Counted from the stretch's first letter, positions 27,200 to 40,845 are shown. The stretch is 64,000 nucleotides of DNA from SZUA-36 sp963727635 (GCA_963727635.1 CAVSHP010000021.1:513308-577307); one strand, 5' to 3'. A program made the numbers and translations. Notes: generated from the sequence alone by a model not told the origin.

Positions 27200-27957
27200 G
27201 TTCTTACGAACCGGAATACAAACCTGTCGGTTTTCCCGCGTATCGACGGGTCGAATACGGCAAGCGTATGATCATCTTCGCTGTTGCGTAAAAACCCGGC
27301 CTCGGCGTCAAGCCTGAAGCACGAATTGGCAAAACTGTCCCTGACCACCTGTGGGTCTATACGGTGCAGGGTTTTGGCGACCTCGGCGGTATCGCCGCCG
27401 CTGTTGGCCACATGGTCAATTAAACCGAGCACCGCGCCGGGTTTCATCGCCCGGCACAGTTTGTCCACTAACAGGTCTTCGTCGATGGCCTGCCAGCCGT
27501 TTTCCGGGTCTGCAAACATGAAATCATGCCAGGTCAGCACCATCATCGCGGCGTCGAGGGAGTTATCTTCAAGTGTGAGATCATCCGCTTCGGTAACGAT
27601 GGTCTCCGTATTAGCCAGACGCCCATCGAGGTAACGGGTCTTGTAAATTTCACCTGAAAAGGGAATATATGCCTCGTTGGTATGCGCGATCACCTTGCCG
27701 TTTTCACCCACGATCGAACTGAGCATTTCGGTGTAGTAACCACCGCCAGAAAACAGGTCAAGCACGGTCATGCCGGGTTTGATGTTGAAAAAGGTGAGTA
27801 CCTGGTCAGGTTTGCGCTGGGCGTCGCTTGCAATGTCCGTCGCGGGTCGTTGCGGATTCGACACGGCTGCCGCAACGGCATCATTGACATCGTTGCCACC
27901 ACTGCTTCCGCAAGGCGAAAGAAAAAAAAGGCTAAACATCACGGCTGAACAACTCAT
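27196..27957 (-). CDS. Class I SAM-dependent methyltransferase with exported/lipoprotein-like N-terminus
   Basis: About 253 residues from the ATG at 27957, which has GGGAG upstream. The core is a Rossmann methyltransferase with motif I as LDLFSGGGYYTEML, an acidic strand-2 region and MMVLTWHDFMF after strand 4. The N-terminus MSCSAVMFSLFFLSPCGSSGG looks like a short signal with a possible lipobox ending LSPC. That would place a SAM-dependent fold outside the cytoplasm, where SAM is not expected. Similar exported methyltransferase-like proteins exist in proteobacteria but their role is unknown. The gene is divergent from the arg operon. Confidence 0.8.
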   Translation of the reverse strand: MSCSAVMFSLFFLSPCGSSGGNDVNDAVAAAVSNPQRPATDIASDAQRKPDQVLTFFNIKPGMTVLDLFSGGGYYTEMLSSIVGENGKVIAHTNEAYIPFSGEIYKTRYLDGRLANTETIVTEADDLTLEDNSLDAAMMVLTWHDFMFADPENGWQAIDEDLLVDKLCRAMKPGAVLGLIDHVANSGGDTAEVAKTLHRIDPQVVRDSFANSCFRLDAEAGFLRNSEDDHTLAVFDPSIRGKTDRFVFRFVRT

Positions 27958-28267
27958 CACGGACTCCCTGATTGATCCAAGCTGCGTCATCATAGGGCTT
28001 ACTGTCCAAACGCAGTAGCCCGATTACGATAGCCGGTTATTCAGCTGCGACGAAATATGCCCGGACTGGGAAAAATGGCCAACACCGGCGGGCTGGCTTG
28101 CAATACCGAAAAGGGCAAATAAATATTGCAAATTAAAATGGAAACCCTTAGATTCAACCCCCTGATTTTTTTCATCTTGACGGGACACTTTAGATTCTAA
28201 TGATCTGCAGCGTTTGTACCATTCACCAGCCGTTATTTCCGACGAATACAGCGTCCTGAGGTTAAGC

Positions 28268-28288
28268 ATGCCGGCTGGGTTGCTGTAG
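28268..28288 (+). CDS. Possible six-codon leader peptide of the arg operon
   Basis: ATG at 28268 with GAGG (28258-28262) at good spacing opens the frame MPAGLL and stops at 28286-28288. It covers the GCTGGGTT segment (28274-28281) that can compete with the terminator downstream. It has no arginine codons, so a classical arginine attenuator is not indicated. It may be fortuitous. Confidence 0.3.
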   Translation: MPAGLL

Positions 28289-28316
28289 ATCTCTGAGAAA
28301 GACAAGATGATTTAGT

Positions 28317-28347
28317 AAAAAAACCCAGCTGACGGCTGGGTTTTTTT
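28317..28347 (+). terminator. Intrinsic terminator in the arg operon leader (attenuator candidate)
   Basis: CCCAGC (28324-28329) and GCTGGG (28335-28340) form a stem with a 5-nt loop. It is followed by seven T and preceded by seven A, so it works on paper in both directions. It lies only 42 nt before the first arg start codon and no gene ends here from the left; the methyltransferase runs away from it. The right arm plus flanks (28333-28342) repeats exactly at 28272-28281, giving an alternative partner for the left arm. Confidence 0.7.
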
Positions 28348-28388
28348 GTTTGGGCCGGAATAAACCGGTGATACCAGGGAGATTTGAA

Positions 28389-29393
28389 GTGAAACATTTT
28401 TTGACCACCAGTGACTGGTCCCGTGAAGACCTGGAGTCCCTGCTGCAATCGGCCGAGGCCTTAAAGAAAAATCCCATCAATTCCAGGCTCAGGGGGCGCT
28501 CGATTGCCTTGTTGTTTCTGAATCCTTCAATGCGTACCAGGACTTCTTTCGACCTGGGTATGCAGCAAATGGGTGGTATCGCCATTGTGCTCCAGCCGGG
28601 CAAAGATGCCTGGGGTCTCGAGTTCAATACCGGTGCGGTCATGGAAGGTGATGCCGAAGAACACATCGCTGAAGCGGCGGGTGTGTTGTCACGTTATTGC
28701 GACCTGATCGGCCTGCGGGCGTTTCCGTCGTTTGTTGACTGGTCAAAGGACCGTGAGGACTACGTGATCAAATCGCTGGCGAGGTATTCATCCGTGCCGG
28801 TCATCAACATGGAAACCATCGTCCATCCATGCCAGGAACTGGCCATGATGCTGGCGTTGAAAGAGAGAATCGGAAACGTGGCCAAGCGCAAGATGGTGCT
28901 GACCTGGACCTGGCATCCGCGGCCCCTGAATACCGCCGTGGCCAATTCCGCGCTGTTAATCAGCACCAAGTTCGGTATGGATGTGACCCTGTTGTGCCCC
29001 GAACCTGACTACCTGCTCGATCCACAGTTCATGGACCAGGCAAAGGCCAATGCAGCCGCCAGCGGCGGTTCGTTACAGGTCAGTCATGACATCGAGTCGG
29101 CCTATACAGGCGCAGATTTTGTTTACGCCAAAAGCTGGGGCGCGCTGCCTTATTACGGCAGACCGCAGGAAGAATACGAGTTGCGCAAGAACTACCGCCA
29201 CTTTATCGTCAATGAAGATAAGATGGCGCTGACCAATAATGGCCTGTTCAGTCATTGCCTGCCGTTAAGACGTAATGTCAAGGCCACCGATGGTGTGATG
29301 GATGCGCCGTACTGCCTGGCGATGGACGAGGCGGAAAACCGTTTACATGTACAAAAAGCCCTGATGATGAATTTGCTGGGAGCAGATCAATGA
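28389..29393 (+). CDS. argF': N-acetylornithine carbamoyltransferase (AOTCase)
   Basis: A 334-residue transcarbamylase. The GTG start (28389, reading MKHFLTTSDWSR) follows GGGAG. Carbamoyl-phosphate motif: NPSMRTRTSF. The 3-domain loop TWTWHPRPLNTAVANS, the HPCQE block and the C-terminal CLPLRRNVKATD, with the lysine carboxylated in the Xanthomonas enzyme, mark the acetylornithine-specific family rather than ordinary ArgF. The MEGDAEEHIAEAA segment has a Glu, where the succinylornithine enzymes of Bacteroidetes have Pro. It makes N-acetylcitrulline. It overlaps argG by 4 nt. Confidence 0.93.
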   Translation: MKHFLTTSDWSREDLESLLQSAEALKKNPINSRLRGRSIALLFLNPSMRTRTSFDLGMQQMGGIAIVLQPGKDAWGLEFNTGAVMEGDAEEHIAEAAGVLSRYCDLIGLRAFPSFVDWSKDREDYVIKSLARYSSVPVINMETIVHPCQELAMMLALKERIGNVAKRKMVLTWTWHPRPLNTAVANSALLISTKFGMDVTLLCPEPDYLLDPQFMDQAKANAAASGGSLQVSHDIESAYTGADFVYAKSWGALPYYGRPQEEYELRKNYRHFIVNEDKMALTNNGLFSHCLPLRRNVKATDGVMDAPYCLAMDEAENRLHVQKALMMNLLGADQ

Positions 29394-30598
29394 CGACAGA
29401 AACAAAGACACCCATCGTACTGGCGTTCTCCGGTGGCCTGGATACCAGCTACTGTGTGCTGGAGTTAAAGGAACAGGGCTATGACGTGCACACCGTGTTT
29501 GTAGACACGGGCGGACTCGGTGCTGAAGAACTCAAATGGATCGATGAGCGTGCACTTTCACTCGGCGCGGTAAAACACCACGTCGTGGATGCCAGCCAGC
29601 TTATCTGGGATGAGTTCGTGGTGCCGCTGGTGTGGAGCCAGGCCCGTATGCTGGGCGAATACCCGATGTTATGTTCCGACCGCTACCTGATCGTCAGGTT
29701 GAGCCTGGAATTATGTGATGAACTGGGTACCCGGCATTTCGCCCACGGTTGCACCGGCATGGGTAACGATCAGCTCCGCTTTGACCAGACCGTTCGCAGC
29801 CTGGGTGATTATGTCATTCATGCACCGGTCAGGGACCTGCAAAAACAGCCCGGCAATATCCGTGAAATCGAGATCGGAATCCTCAAAAGCGCCGGTGTAT
29901 CGATACCGGTAAAAACCGGCAAGTACTCAATCAATGAGAACCTGCTGGGCGTCACCATTTCCGGTAGTGAAATCGATGAATTCAAAGCACCCGGCATCGA
30001 AACATGGCAATTGAGCCGGCCACGGGAAGAATGGCCGGCAGAACCGCTGCAGGTCGCCATCCATTTCGAAAAGGGCACCGCGGTGGCCATCAACGGGCAG
30101 TTAATGTCCGGAGCGGAGATCGTCAAGTTTTTGAACAAGCAGTTTGGCCGCTATGGCGTCGGACGGCATATCTATACCGGTGATGTCACCATTGGCCTGA
30201 AGGGCCGCATCGTTTTTGAATGCCCCGGTATCGACGCCCTGCTGACAGCCCACCAGGCACTGGAGGACTGTGTCAATACCCGTTTCCAGAACCAGTTCCG
30301 TCACCAGGTTTCGCAACGCTGGGCGGAACTGGTCTACAGTGGTTTCTTCTACGAACCACACAAGAACGATCTGCAGGCCTACCTGGCCAGTTCCCAGTCA
30401 TGTGTGACCGGCACGGTAACACTGCAAACAACGGGTGGTTCCATGCATGCGGTGGCGGTTGAATCCGACTACATCGTGCGGGATCCGAACGCGGTTTACG
30501 CACAGAGTTGCAACTGGTCACCGACCGAGGCAGAGGGATTTATCAAGCTGATCGGTCAGAGTTCGACGACCGCCATGCGGGTCAGGAATAAAACCTGA
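29390..30598 (+). CDS. argG: Argininosuccinate synthase
   Basis: A 402-residue enzyme joining citrulline and aspartate with ATP. The N-terminal PP-loop AFSGGLDTSYC binds ATP. HGCTGMGNDQLRFDQ and KTGKYSINENLLG belong to the citrulline and aspartate site region. The sequence is the bacterial type closest in style to that found in xanthomonad arg operons. It sits second in the operon, between AOTCase and the acetylcitrulline deacetylase. Citrulline would be released from acetylcitrulline by the next gene's product. Overlaps on both sides (29390-29393 and base 30598) suggest coupling. Confidence 0.95.
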   Translation: MTTETKTPIVLAFSGGLDTSYCVLELKEQGYDVHTVFVDTGGLGAEELKWIDERALSLGAVKHHVVDASQLIWDEFVVPLVWSQARMLGEYPMLCSDRYLIVRLSLELCDELGTRHFAHGCTGMGNDQLRFDQTVRSLGDYVIHAPVRDLQKQPGNIREIEIGILKSAGVSIPVKTGKYSINENLLGVTISGSEIDEFKAPGIETWQLSRPREEWPAEPLQVAIHFEKGTAVAINGQLMSGAEIVKFLNKQFGRYGVGRHIYTGDVTIGLKGRIVFECPGIDALLTAHQALEDCVNTRFQNQFRHQVSQRWAELVYSGFFYEPHKNDLQAYLASSQSCVTGTVTLQTTGGSMHAVAVESDYIVRDPNAVYAQSCNWSPTEAEGFIKLIGQSSTTAMRVRNKT

Positions 30599-31674
30599 TG
30601 GCTGTAGCCGGCGTACTGGGCTATCTCGAGACCCTGGTGGCGTTCGATACGCAGAACCCGCCACGTTGCCTGGCTGCGGACGCACCAATTTTCAGCTGGA
30701 TCAGCACGGTCCTCGGGACGGATTTCAGAATTGAGCTGACCGATCATGGTCTGGGCAGGGTCAGCTTGCTGGCGGTGCGTGGAAAACCGGACCTGTTGTT
30801 TAACGTACACCTGGATACGGTGCCCGTGATCGAAGGCTCGCGGTTTCCCGCACTTGAATTGACGACGGAAAACGGCCGCGTTTACGGCCGTGGAAGTTGC
30901 GATATCAAGGGTGCGGCAGCCTGTTTGCTGGAGGTTGCAGGTATCACCGATCAACCCATGGCGATGTTATTCACAACCGACGAGGAAGGCGCCAACGGGA
31001 TTTGTGTCGATGAGTTTGTGCGCTCAGAACAATGCCGGGCTTTCAAGCAGGTTGTGGTAGCTGAACCAACGGACTGCCTGGCCGTGTTGAGCCACCGTGG
31101 TTACCTCTCGGTTAAAGGTCAGTTTTCCGGTGTGCCCGGTCACTCCTCCGAACCACGTGCATTGAAAGATAACGCGCTGCACAAGCTGTCCAATTGGGTG
31201 GCGGCAGCCGTCATGCGGGCCGCGCAAATGGAGGCCGAGGGCCGCCGCCCCTGTTTCAATGTCGGCGAAGTGCATGGCGGAATCAAGTCGAACGTCATTG
31301 CCGATCAGGCCAGGCTGCACTGGAGTGCGCGTCTGTCGCCCGGCGACAGCAACAGCGATTTTCTCGATTCGATGACAGGTTTGGACAGCAGTGGTGCGGC
31401 GTCGTGGCAGGTGCCGTTTTCCGGTCCGCCATTGCCAACTGACGGTCAGGATATTTCACGGGCGCAGGCATTTGTAGAGCGTAATGGCATCGAAGCCGGT
31501 CCGGCGGTTAACTTCTGGACCGAGGCATCGTTGTTTGCACAGGCGGGAACGCCCGCGATCGTACTGGGGCCGGGTAATATTGCCCAGGCCCACGTTATTG
31601 ACGAATGGGTTAGCCTTGACCAGTTGGAACGGGCCCTGGAAATCTATACAAAGTTGGTAGACAACCATGACTGA
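30598..31674 (+). CDS. argE': N-acetylcitrulline deacetylase (M20 family)
   Basis: A 358-residue zinc hydrolase of the M20/ArgE family. Metal motifs: HLDTVP, GRGSCDIKGA, TTDEEG and VAEPTD. A dimerisation (lid) domain is inserted around residues 165-285, and the last metal histidine is expected near AQAHVID at the C-terminus. Next to AOTCase it most probably deacetylates acetylcitrulline to citrulline, as shown for the Xanthomonas homologue; sequence alone cannot exclude acetylornithine as substrate. It overlaps argG by 1 nt and the kinase/synthase by 8 nt. Confidence 0.88.
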   Translation: MAVAGVLGYLETLVAFDTQNPPRCLAADAPIFSWISTVLGTDFRIELTDHGLGRVSLLAVRGKPDLLFNVHLDTVPVIEGSRFPALELTTENGRVYGRGSCDIKGAAACLLEVAGITDQPMAMLFTTDEEGANGICVDEFVRSEQCRAFKQVVVAEPTDCLAVLSHRGYLSVKGQFSGVPGHSSEPRALKDNALHKLSNWVAAAVMRAAQMEAEGRRPCFNVGEVHGGIKSNVIADQARLHWSARLSPGDSNSDFLDSMTGLDSSGAASWQVPFSGPPLPTDGQDISRAQAFVERNGIEAGPAVNFWTEASLFAQAGTPAIVLGPGNIAQAHVIDEWVSLDQLERALEIYTKLVDNHD

Positions 31675-32980
31675 TATACGCCAGTTAGTCCAGGAACTAC
31701 TCGCACAGCTGGGTTCCAGCCGGGAAGCGCAGCAGTACCTGAAAGAATATTCCGGTACCAACCAGGCACGTTTTGCAGTGGTAAAAGTGGGTGGCGGCAT
31801 TTTGCGCGACCACCTCGATGAACTGACTTCCGCCCTGGTATTTTTGCACCGGCTTGGTTTGATTCCGGTGGTGCTGCACGGTGCCGGACCACAGCTTGAC
31901 GAGGCGCTGGCGGATGCGGGTATCGAAACCGAGCGGCGCGATGGATTACGCGTTACCACCGAAGCAGTCATGTCGGTGGCGCGGCCATTGATGTACAGGG
32001 AAAACCTGCGGCTGGTGGAGGCGCTGGAGGCCAAGGGTATCCGCGCCAGGGGTATTCAACACGGTGTATTCCAATGCACATATCTTGACCAGGAAAACCT
32101 GGGGCTTGTCGGAGACGTCCAGCAGGTCGAGCTGGATTCAATAGAAAGCGCCGTGCGCAGTGGCGCGGTTCCGGTATTGACCTGCCTGGGCGAATCGCCA
32201 TCCGGTCAGGTTTTAAATATCAACGCCGATATTGCCACCCGCGAACTGGTGTGGAAGCTGCGGCCGCACAAGGTTATTTTTCTGTCACCCACCGGCGGTC
32301 TTCTCGATAGCCAGGACCGGATTATTTCAGCCGTCAGCCTGACCAACGATTACGAGGCGTTGATGAAGCAACCGTGGGTGCATTCCGGTATGCGTCTGAA
32401 ACTGCAACAGATCAATGAAATGTTGCAGAAGCTGCCGGACGACACCTCGGTTTCCATCACATCCGCCTCACATCTGACCCGTGAACTGTTTACCTACCGG
32501 GGTGCGGGCACCCTGGTCAGAAAAGGTGAGGCCATCAATGTCTTCAGGAATCCGGATGCCGAAACGCTGGCCAGGGTAAAAGAGCTGGTGGAGAAGTCGT
32601 TCAGCAGAACCCTGCGTGACGGCTGGTTTGACACGCTGGATGACCCGCTCGTACTGCTGTCGGAAACCGGCCGTGCGGCGGCCATCATGACCACGGGCGT
32701 CGATGGTATTCCTTACCTTGACAAGTTTACCGTCACCTCCGAAGCCCAGGGTGAAGGTCTGGGTGCGGCGGTATGGCAGGTGGTCAGGGCGCGTTATCCG
32801 GCATTGTACTGGCGCTCGCGCAATAACAACCCGATTACGCCATGGTATTTTCAGCAGGCAGACAGCAGCAACCGCTCGGCGAACTGGGTGGTATTTACGA
32901 TCGGTGTTGAGGATGCCGGGCAAAGGCAGCGATGTGTAGAGGATTCACTCGCGCGTGATTCGGGCTGGGTTGCGGAATGA
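31667..32980 (+). CDS. argB: Bifunctional N-acetylglutamate kinase/synthase
   Basis: A 437-residue fusion. Residues 1-290 are an amino-acid kinase domain (KVGGGILRDHLDE, VLHGAGPQLDEAL, NINADIATRELV). Residues 295-437 are a GNAT acetyltransferase domain of the vertebrate-like NAGS type (DFxKFTVTSEAQGEGLGAA region; YWRSRNNNPITPWYFQQADSS). In Xanthomonas and relatives one such protein performs both the first and second steps, so no separate argA is needed. Arginine feedback is probable but not visible. It overlaps argC by 4 nt. Confidence 0.93.
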   Translation: MTDIRQLVQELLAQLGSSREAQQYLKEYSGTNQARFAVVKVGGGILRDHLDELTSALVFLHRLGLIPVVLHGAGPQLDEALADAGIETERRDGLRVTTEAVMSVARPLMYRENLRLVEALEAKGIRARGIQHGVFQCTYLDQENLGLVGDVQQVELDSIESAVRSGAVPVLTCLGESPSGQVLNINADIATRELVWKLRPHKVIFLSPTGGLLDSQDRIISAVSLTNDYEALMKQPWVHSGMRLKLQQINEMLQKLPDDTSVSITSASHLTRELFTYRGAGTLVRKGEAINVFRNPDAETLARVKELVEKSFSRTLRDGWFDTLDDPLVLLSETGRAAAIMTTGVDGIPYLDKFTVTSEAQGEGLGAAVWQVVRARYPALYWRSRNNNPITPWYFQQADSSNRSANWVVFTIGVEDAGQRQRCVEDSLARDSGWVAE

Positions 32981-33935
32981 GCGAATCACGCACGATAAAC
33001 CTTGTCGGCGGGCGTGGCTATACGGGATCGGAGCTGTTAGGACTGATTGCCGGGCACCCCCAAATGGAACTGGGCATTGCCAGTTCACGCAGCGAAGCCG
33101 GCCAGACACTGTCTTCCGTCTGCCCGAACTGGCCGCAGGACGGCAGGACGTTTACACAACTTGAACCCGAAGGTATCGCCGCTTATCCGGCCGATGCCTG
33201 GGTGCTGGCGTTGCCCAACGGCGCTGCCGGTCAATGGGTGGCAGTCCATTAGTGGAAGGTTTCCCGATGCCGTGATCCTGGACCTGAGTGCCGATTACCG
33301 TTTTGACCCACAATGGACCTACGGTTTACCGGAGCGATTCCGTGATGAGATTCGCAAAGCACGGCTGATTGCCAATCCCGGTTGTTATGCCACGGGCGCC
33401 CAGCTCGGTTTGTTGCCGTTGGCCGACCAGTTGCGAGAGGACCCGCTGGTCTTCGGCGTATCCGGATACAGTGGTGCAGGCAAGACACCCTCGCCACGCA
33501 ATGACCCCGAGGTCTTGAGGGACAATTTGATCCCCTATGCATTGAGCGGTCACATGCATGAAAAAGAAATCAGCCATCAGTTACACACGGCGGTCAGGTT
33601 CATGCCGCACGTGGCGGCATTTTTTCGGGGTATTTCACTGACCATTGCGTTTGAACTGGATCATCCAGGCTCCGGTGGATGAACTGGAGCACCTGTTCCG
33701 GCAGGCGTACGCGGGTGAAGACAGGATAAAAGTCAGCAGGGAAATTCCGCAGATCAGCGCCGTCCGGAACACGGCCGATGTCCATATCGGTGGCTTTAAT
33801 ATTGACGCGCGAAACCCTGCACAGGGCAGCCTGGTGGTGGTGCTGGATAACCTGCTCAAGGGTGCGGCATCGCAGGCATTGCAGAATCTGAATCTGGCCC
33901 TTGGGCTGGATGAAAATTCGGGAATCAATCCATGA
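32977..33935 (+). CDS. argC: N-acetyl-gamma-glutamyl-phosphate reductase, two frame changes
   Basis: NADPH-dependent reductase of acetylglutamyl phosphate. The gene is spread over three frames. The first carries LVGGRGYTGSELL to about 33245. The second has LDLSADYRF and the catalytic cysteine motif NPGCYATG to about 33660. The third runs from IQAPVDELEHLF to the end at 33935. Joined, the product has about 318 residues, normal for ArgC, with no conserved part missing. Each shift is a net +1 base. It overlaps argH by 4 nt. Sequencing error is more likely than decay because the rest of the pathway is intact. Confidence 0.9.
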
Positions 33936-35235
33936 AAGACCTGATCTGGAAAAAAGACGGCAAGGGTGAATCTGCCGACCCCGCCGTCATGGCGTTTCTC
34001 GCCGGTGAAGATGTCGAGCTTGACAAGGAGTTGCTGCTGTTTGACCTGGAGGCCAGCGCTGCGCATGTAAAGGGACTCGAACAGATCGAAATTCTGAGTG
34101 CCAGCGAGGCCGCCAGCTTGCTGGACGGACTGAATTCGATCGCGAAAGACATCCTGAATGGCAGCAGGGTACTGGACAGCCGATATGAGGATGGGCACTC
34201 CGCCATCGAATCGTGGCTGACCGAAATGCTCGGTGACCTCGGCGGGAAAATTCATACCGGTCGAAGCCGCAATGACCAGGTGGCCGTCGCCTTGCGTCTT
34301 TTTATGAAGGACCGGCTAAAACGGCTACAGTCCATCTGTATGCAAATTGCCGAAGTGCTGTTACGCAGGATCGAAACAGAGGGTGATCTGCCAATGGCGG
34401 GTTATACACATCTGCAATCAGCGATGCCGTCTTCAGCGGGATTATGGTTGGCCGGTCATGCCGAGGCCTTCATCGATAATGCGGAACTCGCAGCCCTCAC
34501 ATGCCACTGGCTGGATGCCAGCTCCATTGGGCACGGCTTCCGGTTTTGGTGTAAACCTGAAATTGCCACGACAGGCGGTGGCCGGGCATCTCGGTTTTGC
34601 GCGGCTTGTGGTTAACCCGCAATACGCGCAGAACAGCCGCGGCAAAATTGAATTGCAGGCGCTTTCGGTGTTGTCAGCCTGCACCCTGGACCTGCGCCGG
34701 CTGGCCTGGGATATGAGCCTGTTTACCACGCATGAGTTCGGCTTTGTCAAGTTACCGGCACAATACTGCACGGGATCGAGCATCATGCCCAACAAGAACA
34801 ACCCGGACACGGTCGAGTTGTTGCGAGCGGTTCACGGCGTCGTCCAGGGTGCGCAAACCGAACTCGCTTCGGTGCTCTCATTGCCCTCGGGTTACCAGCG
34901 CGATTTGCAGGCCACCAAACCGCCACTGTTACGTGCATTCAAAAAGGGCTTGCAGGCACTGGCGCTTTTACCGGACCTGCTGGCAAAGTTTGAATGGCAG
35001 AGCGGAGCGGATGCGCAATTCCATTACGCCTGAAATGCTGGCCACCGATCAAGCGATGGATATGGCGCGTGAAGGTGTCCCGTTCCGGGAGGCATATAAA
35101 ACCGCTGCTGCAGAATCTGCGGAAATCAGCGATGAAGAAATTGCCAAAAGCCTTGCAAACCGGGTTTCTCCGGGTGGCTGCGGCCGACTTGAAACAGCGC
35201 TTTTGGCGTCCAGACTGGAAGCCCTGAAAAACTAA
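33932..35235 (+). CDS. argH: Argininosuccinate lyase, two frame changes
   Basis: Splits argininosuccinate to arginine and fumarate. Frame one holds SRYEDGHSAIES and KIHTGRSRNDQVA. The reading shifts near 34540-34560 into a frame with the family signature TGSSIMPNKNNPD (catalytic serine loop). It shifts again near 35010-35030 into the C-terminal part that ends SRLEALKN. Together this gives about 434 residues, slightly under the usual 450-460. Both shifts are net +1. It is the last gene of the arg operon; the rRNA promoters begin about 25 nt after the stop. Confidence 0.9.
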
Positions 35236-35259
35236 TTTCAATTATTTTCGTTACAACTG

Positions 35260-35287
35260 TTGACACTTCAATTCCTCGCCCTATAAT
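35260..35287 (+). promoter_or_regulatory. rRNA operon promoter P1
   Basis: A perfect TTGACA (35260-35265) and a perfect TATAAT (35282-35287) are spaced by 16 nt. A GC-rich discriminator (GCGCC) follows, typical of growth-rate and ppGpp-controlled rRNA promoters. Confidence 0.85.
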
Positions 35288-35344
35288 GCGCCTTCGCTCG
35301 GCATCAGATCAGACCCGGAAACGGAATAATTTGGTGGAATATTG

Positions 35345-35374
35345 TTGACGGTTCTTCTGGTCAGCATATATAAT
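35345..35374 (+). promoter_or_regulatory. rRNA operon promoter P2
   Basis: TTGACG (35345-35350) and TATAAT (35369-35374) with 18-nt spacing and a GGGCGG discriminator lie 87 nt downstream of P1. Together they form the usual tandem rRNA promoter. A boxA-like CTTTAACAA follows near 35456-35464. Confidence 0.8.
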
Positions 35375-35643
35375 GGGCGGCCCAATTCGGCATTGGGATG
35401 AATTACCTTTTTTGTGCTGGACTGATAAGCGAAATGCAATCAGTCGATTTAGCGATCTTTAACAATAAACAGGTAACTTGTGTGGGCGCTCATGTCATGG
35501 GTACAAGCCATGATAGAAAGAGCGACCATGCACTAGATTTATTTTATTCATAAAATTGATTTGGAGCAGGGTTCAGCTTTTTAGCTAAAACCATTAGACA
35601 AAAGACTTGAAGCTTCGGCTTTGGGTCCGGAGTCGAAAACTTT

Positions 35644-37201
<1,558 letters not shown>

Positions 37202-37313
37202 AAGAGCAGGCTTAGCCTGTGGTGTGAGCGCCCAACACAAGTTACCTGGAAGCCCAATAGAGGGCTTCATACTAGCAGCCGACCAAGACCGGATCTCTCA
37301 AAATGAGTTTTAT

Positions 37314-37390
<77 letters not shown>

Positions 37391-37396
37391 CATCAT

Positions 37397-37472
37397 GGGG
37401 CCATAGCTCAGCTGGGAGAGCGCCTGATTTGCATTCAGGAGGTCGGCGGTTCGATCCCGCCTGGCTCCACCA
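37397..37472 (+). tRNA. tRNA-Ala (anticodon TGC)
   Basis: A 76-nt cloverleaf six bases after tRNA-Ile. GGGGCCA pairs with TGGCTCC including G3-U70, the anticodon loop is TTTGCAT and CCA is encoded. Ile-Ala order is standard for this spacer type. Confidence 0.98.
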
Positions 37473-37956
37473 TTGTGGACGTTTAGGCTGCTAATAAAAT
37501 TATTGTCGGTGTTCTGTAAAGAGTTTCTGCGAAATGCGAAATTCGGAACCTCGGCTTGATCTTTAAAAATTTGTGAGTTCTGTCAAGAGCGTCTTGGTTC
37601 CAGGACGGATTGACGAAGTTGTTGTGATGACTTCTTCTGAAAATCAATAATGGAAACTAAGATTGTGTGTCAGCGAAACAAGGTAATGGTATTCGTTCCA
37701 TTACCTGGAATAATTGGTGTTAGTCCGATGAGGTTTAACGATCTCATCATGGTTAACCACAAGTTGACATAAGAACTGATCCGATTATGCTTATACAACA
37801 TAGTCAGAAAGTCTTATGTTATCTCAAGCCAGGGTTTCGAGATCAAGGCGGAGTGCGAGTGAATGAGAGGGAACATACATCAGTATGTGACCGACCAGCA
37901 CGAGTGCTCCAACGCAGATATCGGAAGTCTGGCGCAGAGAGAACTTTGGGTTATAT
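37473..37956 (+). other. 16S-23S spacer after tRNA-Ala, with an imperfect palindrome at 37827-37934
   Basis: There are no genes in these 484 nt. A boxA-like TCTTTAAAAATT is at about 37559-37570. The last part (37827-37934) forms a long imperfect hairpin. Its tip is ACATAC (37873-37878) against GTATGT (37883-37888), and its base pairs GCCAG plus TTTCGAGATC (from about 37828) with GATATCGGAAGTCTGGC (to about 37933). It may be a dispersed repeat or part of pre-23S processing. Confidence 0.6.

Positions 37957-40845
<2,889 letters not shown>

Noticed and set aside
28024..28305. A 93-codon minus-strand frame in the arg leader
   Set aside because: It covers the terminator and regulatory region, has no ribosome site and no family look.
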